Part shown: piece after piece, positions 49,501-58,914 of the stretch
Layout: each line of letters opens with the position of its first letter
How positions within the stretch are numbered: position 1 is the stretch's first letter
Assembly: GCF_016097555.1 (NCBI RefSeq)
Contig: NC_054701.1
Coordinates: 30,577,118-30,641,117 of the forward strand
Reading direction: 5' to 3'
Source: Gigantopelta aegis
Lineage: Eukaryota; Mollusca; Gastropoda; Neomphalida; Peltospiridae
Length of the DNA: 64,000 nt
Translations under genes and position numbers: made by a program
Notes under the pieces: model-generated
Told to the model about the DNA's origin: nothing
Databases searched by the model: none
The model's input: the letters and a program-made list of their open reading frames with translations, nothing else

Positions 49501-52500
49501 ATCGAGTAAGTGTTTCCAACAAAGTGTGAATGTTTTTTTACACAACACTGAAGTTTGTTTTTGCTACACATGGGGTATATGCCTCATCTCGTAGCGATGT
49601 CAGCGCTACGTTATCGTATCTAACTGCTCCTCAACCAGCTCACCATGAAGTTCAAGGTAAAGTACTGTTGAGTTCATACTTCATACTGCTCCTCAACCAG
49701 CTCACCATGAAGTTCAAGGTAAAGTAATGTCGAGTTCATACTTCATACTGCTCCTCAACCAGCTCACCATGAAGTTCACGGTAAAGTACTGTCCGGTTCA
49801 TACTTCATATTGCTCCTCAACCAGCTCTCCATGAAGTTCAAGGTAAAGTAATGTCGAGTTCATACTTCATACTGCTCCTCAACCAGCTCACCATGAAGTT
49901 CAAGGTAAAGTAATGTCGAGTTCATACTTCATACTGCTCCTCAACCAGCTCTCCATGAAGTTCATGGTAAAGTACTGTCGAGTTCATACTTCATACCGCT
50001 CCTCAACCAGCTCACCATGAAGTTCACGGTAAAGTACTGTCCGGTTCATACTTCATACCGCTCCTCAACCAGCTCACTATGAAGTTCAAGGTAAAGTACT
50101 GTCGAGTTCATACTTCATACTGCTCCTCAACCAGCTCACCATGAAGTTCAAGGTAAAGTACTGTCGAGTTCATACTTCATAGCTCTCGTCAACCAGCTCA
50201 CCATGAAGTTCAAGGTAAAGTGCTGTCAAGTTCATACTTCATACCACTTCTCAACCAGCTCACCATGAAGTTCAAGGTAAAGTACTGTCGAGTTCATACT
50301 TCATACTGCTCCTCAACCAGCTCACCATGAAGTTCAAGGTAAAGTAATGTTGAGTTCATACTTTATACTGCTCCTCAACCAGCTCACCATGAAGTTCAAG
50401 GTAAAGTACTGTCCGGATCATACTTCATACTGCTCCTCAACCAGCTCACCATGAAGTTCACGGTAAAGTACTGTCCGGTTCATACTTCATACTGCTCCTC
50501 AACCAGCTCACCATGAAGTTCAAGGTAAAGTACTGTCGGGTTCATACTTCATACTGTTCCTCAACCAGCTCACCATGAAGTTCAAGGTAAAGTAATGTCG
50601 AGTTCATACTTCATACTGCTGCTCAACCAGCTCACCATGAAGTTCAAGGTAAAGTACTGTCTGGTTCATACTTCATACTGCTCCTCAACCAGCTCTCCAT
50701 GAAGTTCAAGGTAAAGTAATGTCGAGTTCATACTTCATACTGCTCCTCAACCAGCTCACCATGAAGTTCATGGTAAAGTACTGTCTGGTTCATACTTCAT
50801 ACCGCTCCTCAACCAGCTCACCATGAAGTTCACGGTAAAGTACTGTCCGGTTCATACTTCATACCGCTCCTCAACCAGCTCACCATGAAGTTCAAGGTAA
50901 AGTACTGTCGAGTTCATACTTCATACTGCTCCTCAACCAGCTCACCATGAAGTTCAAGGTGAAGTACTGTCGAGTTCATACTTCATACCACTTCTCAACC
51001 AGCTCACCATGAAGTTCAAGGTAAAGTACTGTCGAGTTCATACTTCATACTGCTCCTCAACCAGCTCACCATGAAGTTCAAGGTGAAGTACTGTCGAGTT
51101 CATACTTCATACCACTTCTCAACCAGCTCACCATGAAGTTCAAGGTAAAGTACTGTCGAGTTCATACTTCATACCGCTCCTCAACCAGCTCACAATGAAG
51201 TTCAAGGTAAAGTACTGTCATGTTCATACTTCATACTGCTCCTCAACCAGCTCACCATGAAGTTCAAGGTGAAGTACTGTCGAGTTCATACTTCATACCA
51301 CTTCTCAACCAGCTCACCATGAAGTTCAAGGTAAAGTACTGTCGAGTTCATACTTCATACCGCTCCTCAACCAGCTCACCATGAAGTTCAAGGTAAAGTA
51401 CTGTCGAGTTCATACTTCATACTGCTCCTCAACCAGCTCACCATGAAGTTCAAGGTAAAGTACTGTCGAGTTCATACTTCATACCGCTCCTCAACCAGCT
51501 CACCATGAAGTTCAAGGTAAAGTACTGTCGAGTTCATACTTCATACTGCTCCTCAACCAGCTCACCATGAAGTTCAAGGTGAAGTACTGTCAAGTTCATA
51601 CTTCATACCACTTCTCAACCAGCTCACCATGAAGTTCAAGGTAAAGTACTGTCGAGTTCATACTTCATACTGCTCCTCAACCAGCTCACAATGAAGTTCA
51701 AGGTAAAGTACTGTCATGTTCATACTTCATACTGCTCCTCAACCAGCTCACCATGAAGTTCAAGGTGAAGTACTGTCGAGTTCATACTTCATACTGCTCC
51801 TCAACCAGCTCACCATGAAGTTCAAGGTGAAGTACTGTCGAGTTCATACTTCATACCACTTCTCAACCAGCTCACCATGAAGTTCAAGGTAAAGTACTGT
51901 CGAGTTCATACTTCATACTGCTCCTCAACCAGCTCACCATGAAGTTCAAGGTAAAGTACTGTCGAGTTCATACTTCATACTGCTCCTCAACCAGCTCACC
52001 ATGAAGTTCAAGGTAAAGTACTGTCATGTTCATACTTCATACTGCTCCTCAACCAGCTCACCATGAAGTTCAAGGTAAAGTACTGTCGAGTTCATACTTC
52101 ATACTGCTTCTCAACCAGCTCACAATGAAGTTCAAAGTACTGTTATGTTCAAGGTAAATTATTCTAGGTTAACAAGTCGATATGGTTTGATGCGAGCAAT
52201 TGCTCCTGCTCGCGTGTACTCGCGCAAAAGTATTTCCACTTGGGCCAAAAACCACTCGCCTCGTCACATGCCTATATCATTAATATATTTACTAAAAATT
52301 ACTGTGAATTGATACACTGGGAACATTTGCTCTCCTACATAATTTCAGGAGAGCAGTTTCTTGCTCAACATCGATTTTCAAACCATGAGCACTGGGTAAG
52401 TTATTGACAAGTTCCAGGTAAAGTACTATCAAGTTCAAGGTTAAGTACTATCAAGTTCAAGGTTAAGTACTATCAAGTTCAAGGGAAAATAATATCAAAT

Positions 52501-55500
52501 GCAAAGTAAAGTACTATCAAGTTCACATTAAAGTATTTTGAAGTTAAAAGGTAAAGTAGTATCAAATTGAAGGTAAAATATGAACATGTGTTGCAATAAA
52601 TCATCTGTAGCTGGCCAGCAAAGCACGAAAAACAATAGATTTCTTTTATTATATAGAATTATTATTGGTATAGTGTCTGCCAGTTAAAGTTAATTTTGTG
52701 GTGGTGTATATGACTGTTCTTTCAATACATGTGTACTAGTGTATGGTTGGGTTTTTTGGTTGTCTCTGATCTTAGTAAATTATTTTTCTATTTAATGTGG
52801 CTAATTTTACATGGAGTTTATTTTTCTATTTGTTTCAGAGTGCAATAACCCCATTTTTAAGTGAGATTTTCATGCCGTTTGTGAGTACAATATTCCAGAC
52901 ATTAGCAATACCATCTGACGAACGTGACCAAGTGGCTGCCACAGAGAAAAAGCTACTACAGCGAGGATATTACCAATTTCTGTCGACTATCATTAGCAAT
53001 GATGCCATAGATGTTTTGAAAGTTCAGGGTATGCAGAGTTTATCCAGTTATCTTACTAGATTAATTTAATAATATTCTCCAAACCAAAGATAAGGCTACG
53101 TTGCTTTTTCTATTAAATTTTGAAATTTTGAAATTCTTATTTTGACAGGTTTTGGAATTTTAAAGTTGATCAGTCTCACTTTTCTGAAAAATATTAGTAA
53201 ATTACATAATTAAATTTAACAAGGAGTAAATTAGGACCATTACTTTGCAGTACAGAAATTCATAGTACAAAGGTATGCAATATATTAAGCATTGACATTT
53301 TATTTTCAGATGTTCAGAATTTGAACGAGGTTTTGATGTCTGTTGTACAAGGGGCTGTTGAGTGTCCAGACCCCACTAGTCAAAAAACATGCTTCAGCAT
53401 TCTGAGGAAAATGATTGACATCTGGGGTAAGTCAGAGCTTGTCAAGTTGCATTTCTGATGTATACTGAGAGAAAGAAATAAGGCAGGGTTCGTAGTGGTC
53501 TTTAAATTCCTTGAATGTCTTTGAATTTGAAAAAAATCTTTTTAGGTCTTTGAAAGTCTTTCATTTGTAATAAAAGTCTTAAAAAGTCTTTAAATTCTCA
53601 CAAATCATAGCCAAAGCAATGATGATATCTTTTACAGCTGCATGCACTTGATATTTTGTAGTTACAAGGTTTAACCTGAAAACCCCCCAACAATTTGTTG
53701 CCATGGACAGCAATGTAATCGAACTGATTTGGTATTTTTATCGCATTCTATTGTCTTTGACCGCTGTGTAAAAGTCTTTGAAAGTCTTTGAAAATGGTAG
53801 GTAAAAGTCTTTGAATTTGTTTGGTCTTTAAGGCTGTGAACCCTGTAAGGGAACACTTGGTATTGTAGAGCAAATTTCAGTCACTATTGGCATCGTAATG
53901 TTGGTATAAAGTACAAAGATATAAATGTGGCACTGAATGTCACTAATGTGAGACTGAATGTCGCTAATGTGGGACTGAATGTCACTAATGTGAGACTGAA
54001 TGTCGCTAATGTGAGATTTAATGTTGGTAACATGGTTAACTTCTTGTTTTCACATACATGATGAGGGTTTTTGTTGGGAGTCACCCTCTCTTGTTAATGT
54101 TGGTGTGATCTATTATTTCAGTATATATGTATACAAACAAAAATTAATTAAAACAAAAAATTGAGCAAGAACACATGTTTTTGTTCTTGTTTTTGTTCAA
54201 TTAATTTTTAAAGAATTTATTTCTGTTTGTATACATTTTAGTTTTTTCCCCCACTGATCTCAAAAGCTCTAAATATGAGTTATGCTAAGAGGCTGACGAT
54301 TTTATGAAACCTTCATATGGATTATTACCTGAGGGTATTTAAAATGAAAAAACTAATATACTCTTGGCATTTCTTCTGAATTGTTTTGTAACTGACAAGA
54401 ACCTGCTTCAATAATCTCATGGCAAAGTTATTTTTCATGAAGTCAGACATTGTTCTGTTTCTTTAATTAGGAGGCACAAACAACATCATGGGATTTCTGG
54501 ATTTCATGTATAAGAACGTCATTCCAGCATGCTTTCTGGCTCCTCTCAAACCCACGTTTGACCTGTCGGATGCACAGACAACTCTGGTGAGTTTGAGTTG
54601 AAAATAAAACATGCATAATAATATGGTGGAGTATCTGTGATAGGTTAGAGAATTGATCTTCCTCATTATCTTATTTACATTAGTTCTCCCTACTGGATAT
54701 AAGAAGAAGTTTGTTTTGTTTAATGACACCACTGGAGCACATTGATTAATTAATCATCGGCTATTGTATGTCAAACATTTGGTAATTCTGACATGTAGTC
54801 ATCAGAGAAAACCTGCTACATTTTTCTTAATGCAGTAAGGGATCTTTTATATGCACCATCCCACAGACAGGATAGCACATACCATGGCCTTTGATATACC
54901 AGTCATGGTGCACTGGCTGGAACGAGAAATAGCCCAATGGGTCCACCGACAGGGATCGATCCTAAACTGACTGCACATCAAGCAAGCACTTTACCACTGG
55001 GCTACGTCCCGTCCATAATTTATTATTATTATTTACCTATTTTTCTATTAATATGTGGTACTTATTTGTTCTTTTCTAAAAAACAAACCCAAAAAAAATA
55101 TAAAAAATTCCATAACTGTTTGAAGATTCTTAATTTTAGTTTGCTTTTTATTTCAGGTTTTAGGTGAAAGTGCTATGTGCTTAAAAACTATTCTTGACAA
55201 AAGAGTAAGTATATAATATGGCTATGTATGTTTTAGTACATTGTATTACATGGGTATGTATGTATATAACAGACCTATATGTATTAGTTTATTTAGTAAC
55301 TATAGTTATTGCAGGTAAAATTTTATTAACTCTTTAATTCTATCTGCAAACAAAATTTGGATAAAGCATGCAGTTGATGCAGAAATGTTTGTGTTAACTT
55401 CCATACCAATTAAAAAATAAAAGCAGGAACATGTTAACTGACTAATAAAATTATTAGTAATGCTGTTGAATCCCGTTGGCTCAAACCCTGTCGGTGATAT

Positions 55501-58500
55501 TGATATTTATGTTACCAGAATTAAAAATATTATAAAGCAAGGCTTCTAGAATTTTTATAAAATTCACTAGCCATGGAATCAGTAATTTAAGAAATTTTCT
55601 AGACACAATTAAAAATCCACTAGCCCTACTTTACTTTAAGTAAATAAACTTTTACTAATTAATAGTAATAATCGGATATGTCACCTAAAGAGGGAAATGG
55701 AGCTAAAACACACTAAGATTGGGGGTTTGTGTGGGTGGGAGTGGGTTACAGGATATTCATATTGAAAAAATAAGACTAAAATGCAGCATTTGACAACTTT
55801 TGTTTTTACTAGCCGTTGGGCATGGTAATATTAGTTATTTACTAGCCCAACACTGAATATCACTAGCCATGGCAGTGGGGCTACCATAATCTAGAAATCC
55901 TGTCGGGCATCACAATAGTAGTTATTTACTAGCCCAACACTGAATATACTAGCCATGGCAGTGGGGCTACCATAATCTAGAAGTCCTGTCGGGCATGGCA
56001 ATAGTAGTTATTTACTAGCCCAACATTGAATATCACTAGCCATGGCAGTGGGGCTACCATAATCTAGAAGTCCTGTCGGGCATGGCAATAGTAGTTATTT
56101 ACTAGCCCAACACTGAATATCACTAGCCATGGCAGTGGGGCTACCATAATCTAGAAGTCCTGTCAGGCATCACAATAGTAGTTATTTACTAGCCCAACAC
56201 TGAATATCACTAGCCATGGCAGTGGGGCTACCATAATCTAGAAGTCCTGTCGGGCATGGCAATAGTAGTTATTTACTAGCCCAACACTGAATATCACTAG
56301 CCATGGCAGTGGGGCTACCATAATCTAGAAGTCCTGTCGGGCATGGCAATAGTAGTTATTTACTAGCCCAACACTGAATATCACTAGCCATGGCAGTGGG
56401 GCTACCATAATCTAGAAGTCCTGTCGGGCATGGCAATAGTAGTTATTTACTAGCCCAACACTGAATATCACTAGCCATGGCAGTGGGGCTACCATAATCT
56501 AGAAGTCCTGTCGGGCATGGCAATAGTAGTTATTTACTAGCCCAACACTGAATATCACTAGCCATGGCAGTGGGGCTACCATAATTTAGAAGTCCTGTCG
56601 GGCATCACAATAGTAGTTATTTACTAGCCCAACACTGAATATCACTAGCCATGGCAGTGGGGCTACCATAATCTAGAAGTCCTGTCGGGCATCACAATAG
56701 TAGTTATTTACTAGCCCAACACTGAATATCACTAGCCATGGCAGTGGGGCTACCATAATCTAGAAGTCCTGTCGGGCATCACAATAGTAGTTATTTACTA
56801 GCCCAACACTGAATATCACTAGCCATGGCAGTGGGGCTACCATAATCTAGAAGTCCTGTCGGGCATCACAATAGTAGTTATTTACTAGCCCAACACTGAA
56901 TATCACTAGCCATGGCAGTGGGGCTACCATAATCTAGAAGTCCTGTCGGGCATCACAATAGTAGTTATTTACTAGCCCAACACTGAATATCACTAGCCAT
57001 GGCAGTGGGGCTACCATAATCTAGAAGTCCTGTCGGGCATCACAATAGTAGTTATTTACTAGCCCAACACTGAATATCACTAGCCATGGCAGTGGGGCTA
57101 CCATAATCTAGAAGTCCTGTCGGGCATGGTAATATTAGTTATTTACTAGCCCAACATTGAACATCACTAGCCATGGCAGTGGGGCTACCATAATCTAGAA
57201 GTCCTGTATAAAGACCAGCACTCTTAGAGCTCTATAATGTGTTTGAAAAATATTACTTTAGTTTTCAATATTTGTTTATTCAAGGGTGAAGAAGTGATTG
57301 CCTATCTTCAGGGTGAATATTTACCAACACTCAACTTACCCCCACAACTCACACAGGTAAGTTTTCTTTGTCATTAATATTATAAATTTTAAAATATGAT
57401 ATGCTAAATATATTTTTAAAATGTACTATTATTATCAAGCAAAATCATTACTTTTAATTACCAAATTAACTTTAACATTCATACTTTCTTAATAATTGTT
57501 TTATGCTGGATGTGCTTATGTCAAGTTTTTATTACTAAAATATTTCTTTTAGTCTGTGAGTTTACGTAATTTAAAATCAATTGTTGCGAGATTTACACTT
57601 CGACATGTTAAAATTAAACATGGAAATTGTTGATATAGTATATCTTGTATCTTTCAGGAGTTTTGCCAAGCCATGAAGACGGATCAAAAGACTTTTAGAA
57701 ATTATATGAAAGTGAGTACTGTACGCAGCATGTTTAACAGTTAATCAGACTTACACAAGCCCTGCAATTGACCACGGCAGTCGGCAATGTCGTGGAGAAC
57801 TGTCACATTAAATCACCCATGGTGGTGTAACATAATGAAATGACCTGTTTAACTTCACTTTTTGTTTTTGTGTTACCGTTATTGAACGTCAAGGAGGCAA
57901 CATATATGTTTTCAGGGCTTGCTTGAACTTAACTACGGCACCGACGGCAATTGCCGTCGTTGAGATATAAATTGCAGTAGGTAGAGAGCATCACCAATAG
58001 CACAAAAGTGTCGTCGGTAAAGCTGCTCAACAGTGTCAAAATATATACATCTGGTGTACATTATCTGCCAGTATTTAACATTTGAACATTTGAAATATGT
58101 CTTCATACAGCAAAATAGCCTCACAGTCTTGTTTTATTTGCTGCAAATGTCACTTTTTTAACATTGCCATAGACGGGCTCAAAATTGTCGTCGGTGGGCT
58201 GTTTCACCCATTGCAATTCATTTAAACATTGCTGTGGGAGACATTCTTAAATTCGAGCCCTGTGTTTTATCTTTCAGGGGTAGGAATTCTCCTCGGATCA
58301 GCTGTTTTCCTTTCATGGAACATTGCGTTTCCTTGCATTTTAATCATCCTTTTGTCCAAAAAGTGTCAGATGGCACAGATTTTAACCTAGGATTTCAAGA
58401 ATTTCCGGGACCCCTCTAGATTTCCTCTTTTTTACAGTTCACCAATTCCCACCCCTGATCTTTCCACAAAAAGATCAACATCTCTGTTTAGAATAAACAA

Positions 58501-58914
58501 TAGAACAGGAAACGTCACTAGATAATTTTGTAATGCATATATTAGAGATCCTATTAGACCTACACTCACCAGTGTGGGGGTTTTCTTTTCTTTTTATAGG
58601 CCTGTCTATGATGGGTCGTATTATGGTATGGCCTTGTCCATACGTCCTTATGTCTTGTCTGTTAACTTTTTCTTGTCCGGACCATATCTTGCATAAAGAT
58701 GCAGACAGGACCATCAAACCTCACATGTAGGAACAGCTTGTTTTATAATGAAACATCAATTTTATTGATTTTTGCTCCAACCTGGATAAAGGTCGGACCA
58801 ATTTTAAAACTTAATACTTGTTTTATTTGCATATATTTTGATGCAGTTCAGTAATTTTGTAAAAATTATCTTCTGTTTATTTTACAGACATTTTTTCTGA
58901 AGGCCAAGTCATGA
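28085..58914 (+). CDS. XPOT: Exportin-T (tRNA nuclear export receptor), complete, 25 coding exons
   Basis: Coding exons: 28085-28141, 28947-29032, 30410-30466, 31981-32050, 32909-33128, 33679-33762, 34596-34865, 35349-35428, 36188-36383, 37149-37211, 37933-38004, 39824-39952, 40252-40320, 41032-41151, 41415-41509, 42019-42184, 46290-46432, 47452-47737, 52839-53028, 53310-53426, 54471-54586, 55157-55204, 57285-57356, 57658-57711, 58888-58914 (TGA). All are GT-AG and phases agree. Total 2887 nt; one extra base in exon 5 aside, 961 residues (human 962). Human-like blocks: [151 protein letters not shown] and the TFFLKAKS end. Exportin-T is a HEAT-repeat importin-beta-family protein that carries mature tRNA out of the nucleus with RanGTP. 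Odd points are listed separately. Confidence 0.97.
28185..28280. repeat. Segment shared with the RPL18A intron 3 duplication
   Basis: TATTAAACTTCAAAAATTGC, CAGTTATTTTCTAA and CATGAAATTATTTC match 12950-13021 and, less well, 13710-13795. Confidence 0.65.
28369..28734 (+). mobile_element. hAT-like MITE, family H1 (reference copy)
   Basis: Starts CAGGGATTCTAGATTATGG and ends AAATTCTAGAAGCCAT; exact 8-bp duplication GGAGAATA at 28361-28368 and 28735-28742. 366 bp, no ORF. Other copies: 15284-15832, 38275-39634, 55538-57206. Confidence 0.85.
29542..30283. mobile_element. TA-flanked pogo/Tigger-like MITE
   Basis: In XPOT intron 2. Ends CAGTAGAATC and GATTCTACTG are exact inverses, flanked by TA (29540-29541, 30284-30285), with imperfect inverted repeats running inward (GGCTCGAACCC against GGGTTGAACTC). 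742 bp, no transposase. A fragment of the same family sits at about 55463-55496. Confidence 0.75.
31676..31915 (+). mobile_element. SINE family A tail type 1, head missing
   Basis: In XPOT intron 3, sense: GGCTATTTCTCGTTCCAACC, CATATAAAAGATCCCTTGC, ATCGTTAAACAAAACAAAC. Confidence 0.8.
32150..32385 (+). repeat. Low-copy interspersed repeat
   Basis: TTAGTCCCCGACCG, CTGTCCATCCGTCTG, TTTTTGACAGGG and CCTTGAACTTAGG. Inverted relatives: 10915-11120 and about 5330-5530. Family unknown. Confidence 0.5.
32383..32637 (+). mobile_element. SINE family B, copy 2
   Basis: CACCGGCCTCGGTGACGCAG, GGTTCGCAGCCCC, TGTGTGCCTAGGACAGC, AGTTGAAATGAAAA. In XPOT intron 4, sense. Confidence 0.85.
32909..33128 (+). 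other. XPOT: XPOT exon 5, one base out of frame
   Basis: The exon is 220 nt but both neighbours demand phase 0 (219 nt). The first part reads [20 protein letters not shown] and the last part, one base later, [20 protein letters not shown], both as in exportin-T. The change of frame falls in ACTCGCCGTCG at about 33047-33057 and would be explained by one extra C. Either an assembly error or a real allele defect. Confidence 0.85.
33149..33445 (+). mobile_element. SINE family A tail type 1
   Basis: Near full-length: GGGACGTAGCCTAGAGGG head, CAGTGCACAATGACTGG, GATGGTGCATATAAAAGATC, GTTATTAAACAAAACAA. Sense in XPOT intron 5, starting ~20 bp after the exon. Confidence 0.85.
33860..34290 (+). repeat. 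Duplicated interspersed repeat
   Basis: Two tandem copies of a ~170-bp segment with AACCTCACATGTAGGAA, GGTGTGTCACATA and ATTACTAGGTC. Single copies occur at 46845-46965 and 58605-58740, all in the XPOT gene or intron sense strand. Confidence 0.65.
35560..35932 (+). repeat. CATCC-rich minisatellite
   Basis: ~370 bp of irregular CCATCCCATC/CCATCCAT repeats in XPOT intron 8. The long open frames on both strands here are artefacts of the repeat. Confidence 0.95.
36581..36893 (+). mobile_element. SINE family A tail type 1, full length
   Basis: GGGCAGGACGTAGCCCAGTG head, CCAGCTAGTGCATCACG, GGTGCATATAAAAGATCC, GTCGTTAAACAAAACAAAC. A small inverted tail fragment follows at 36956-37015. Confidence 0.9.
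37381..37691 (+). mobile_element. SINE family A tail type 2, with target duplication
   Basis: Starts at CAGTGGTAAAGCGTTCGC and ends AACATTTCCTTCCTTCAG; TCATTGGT flanks it at 37373-37380 and 37692-37699. This fixes the natural 3' end of the family as (TTCC)nTTCAG, which matters for XPOT exon 18. Confidence 0.9.
38275..39634 (+). mobile_element. Family H1 MITE carrying a ~1-kb inserted element
   Basis: Outer: CAGGGATTCTAGATTATGG to CTCTAGAATCCCTG with CTCATTG duplicated (38268-38274, 39635-39641). Inner 38504-39511 has inverted ends TACCGTATATTGCC and GGCAATATACGGTA, then TAGCCGAC/GTCGGCTTATAC. No transposase in either. Confidence 0.8.
41728..41966 (+). mobile_element. SINE family A, 3'-truncated
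   Basis: AGGACGTAGCTCAGTGG head through GGTGCATATAAAAGATCC to TTAACTCTCTCAATAT, about 50 bp before the XPOT exon 16 acceptor. Confidence 0.85.
42131..42481 (+). repeat. Tandem copies of XPOT exon 16 3' end plus 5' splice site, block 1
   Basis: The last 54 nt of exon 16 (TTCATGTACGAGACGG to CATCAGAG) and the first ~21 nt of the intron (GTAAGACTTATTAGATCA) form a ~75-bp unit repeated about four more times. Each copy keeps CATCAGAG followed by GTAAGA. The first added unit is in frame (25 codons, [20 protein letters not shown]...). Block 2 at 45226-45385 was separated by transposon insertion. Confidence 0.9.
42920..44524 (-). mobile_element. Tc1-like transposon
   Basis: 1605 bp with perfect inverted ends (TACTACTCAAAAGAATTTAA; AGGGTCA follows) and TA at both edges. 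It encodes a transposase on the minus strand (43133-44158) with two length changes. Inserted in the CAGTGCTCTACAA element. Confidence 0.95.
43133..44194 (-). pseudogene. Tc1 transposase, two frame breaks
   Basis: Likely start [13 protein letters not shown] (44158). N-terminal helix-turn-helix ([20 protein letters not shown]), then FTDESRF with the first catalytic Asp, [14 protein letters not shown] with the second Asp, and [16 protein letters not shown] with the Glu; 34 residues separate Asp and Glu, so DD34E as in Tc1. The frame shifts twice by one base, in the C-run near 43545 and near 43487, both in C-rich runs; either decay or sequencing error. Otherwise full-length (~340 aa), so the element is young. 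Confidence 0.92.
45226..45385 (+). repeat. Exon 16 3' end plus 5' splice site copies, block 2
   Basis: Two more units (GACTCTTCATGTACGAGACG ... CATCAGAGGTAAG), continuing the 42131-42481 array after the transposon insertion. Confidence 0.9.
45395..45711 (-). mobile_element. SINE family A tail type 2, full length
   Basis: Inverted: AGAAAGAAAGAAAAATGTTT, GGTTATATGGTGTCAGAC, GATCGATCCCATACC, CCACTGGGCTATGTCCCG. AGTTTTATTAGA precedes and follows it, a 12-bp target duplication lying in an exon-16 repeat unit. Confidence 0.9.
45862..46025 (+). mobile_element. SINE family A tail type 1, fragment
   Basis: GGCTGTGGTATGTGCTGTC, AAAAAATGTAGCACATTTTC and TGTGCTCTAGTGGTGTC; old copy. A second old fragment lies at about 46560-46765 (CCAATGCGCCATGACTGG). 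Confidence 0.65.
47121..47451 (+). mobile_element. SINE family A tail type 2 forming the XPOT exon 18 acceptor
   Basis: GGGCGAGACGTAGCTCAGTG head, GTGCACCACGACTGG, GTGCATATAAAAGATCC, AATAAAACATTTC and the tail TTTCCTTCCTTCAG, directly followed by the first exon base at 47452. TTCCTGCCAG before the element and CCGTGCCAG after it look like a worn target duplication. Confidence 0.85.
47452..47737 (+). other. XPOT: XPOT exon 18, unusually GC-rich
   Basis: 286 nt coding [20 protein letters not shown] through [16 protein letters not shown] to LNQLTMKFK. Third positions are mostly G or C (CTGCTCAAGCTGTTC style), unlike the AT-rich codon use of the other 24 exons. Its acceptor is SINE-derived and its last ~45 nt seed the 62-bp array. 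Confidence 0.9.
47738..48140 (+). repeat. 62-bp array of XPOT exon 18 3' end plus 5' splice site, block 1
   Basis: About seven units of CTTCATACCGCTCC, TCAACCAGCTCACC, ATGAAGTTCAAG and GTAAAGTACTGTC. The exon part codes [13 protein letters not shown] in the real exon; the unit is 62 bp, so extra units shift the frame. Broken at 48140 by an insertion. Confidence 0.95.
48141..49623. mobile_element. hAT-like non-autonomous element inside the 62-bp array
   Basis: 1483 bp, bounded by an exact 8-bp duplication CTGCTCCT (48133-48140, 49624-49631) that is part of the array unit. Ends TAGTTATGGTATTGTAACG and CGTTATCGTATCTAA are weak inverted repeats. No transposase ORF. Confidence 0.75.
49624..52140 (+). 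repeat. 62-bp array of XPOT exon 18 3' end plus 5' splice site, block 2
   Basis: About 40 units. Nearly every unit keeps TTCAAG followed by GTAAAG or GTGAAG, a consensus-like donor. Variant units (CATACTGCTCC with GGTGAAG, then CATACCACTTC with GGTAAAG) recur as pairs, a higher-order pattern. Confidence 0.95.
52408..52585 (+). repeat. ~21-bp minisatellite from the donor core of the 62-bp unit
   Basis: CAAGTTCAAGGTTAAGTACTAT and decayed variants, about eight copies. It is the exon/intron junction part of the 62-bp unit on its own. Confidence 0.75.
53484..53845. mobile_element. hAT-like MITE with CAGGGTTC ends
   Basis: CAGGGTTCGTAGTGG to GGCTGTGAACCCTG, inner GGTCTTTAAATTCC against TTGGTCTTTAAGG, and many GTCTTTGAA words. 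TAAGG occurs on both sides. In XPOT intron 20. Confidence 0.75.
54707..55013 (-). mobile_element. SINE family A tail type 1, full length
   Basis: Inverted: AAGTTTGTTTTGTTTAATG, GGGATCTTTTATATGCACC, AGTCATGGTGCACTGG, GGGATCGATCC, CCACTGGGCTACGTCCCG. XPOT intron 21. Confidence 0.9.
55538..57206 (-). mobile_element. Family H1 MITE with internal 16-fold expansion
   Basis: Inverted H1 copy flanked by TATAAAG (55531-55537, 57207-57213). From about 55811 the end-proximal segment is repeated ~16 times with an 87-bp period (TAGTTATTTACTAGCCCAAC, ACTAGCCATGGCAGTGGGGC, ACCATAATCTAGAAG). Two unit types (GGGCATGGCAATAG and GGGCATCACAATAG) form blocks. Confidence 0.9.
57913..58262. mobile_element. hAT-like MITE with CAGGGCT ends
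   Basis: CAGGGCTTGCTTGAAC to AAATTCGAGCCCTG, 350 bp; TGTTTT on both sides. Contains CCGACGGCAATTGCCGTCG, a near palindrome. Confidence 0.7.

Noticed and set aside
49624-52140. CRISPR-like array
   Set aside because: Units are contiguous 62-bp repeats without unique spacers, derived from an animal exon end.
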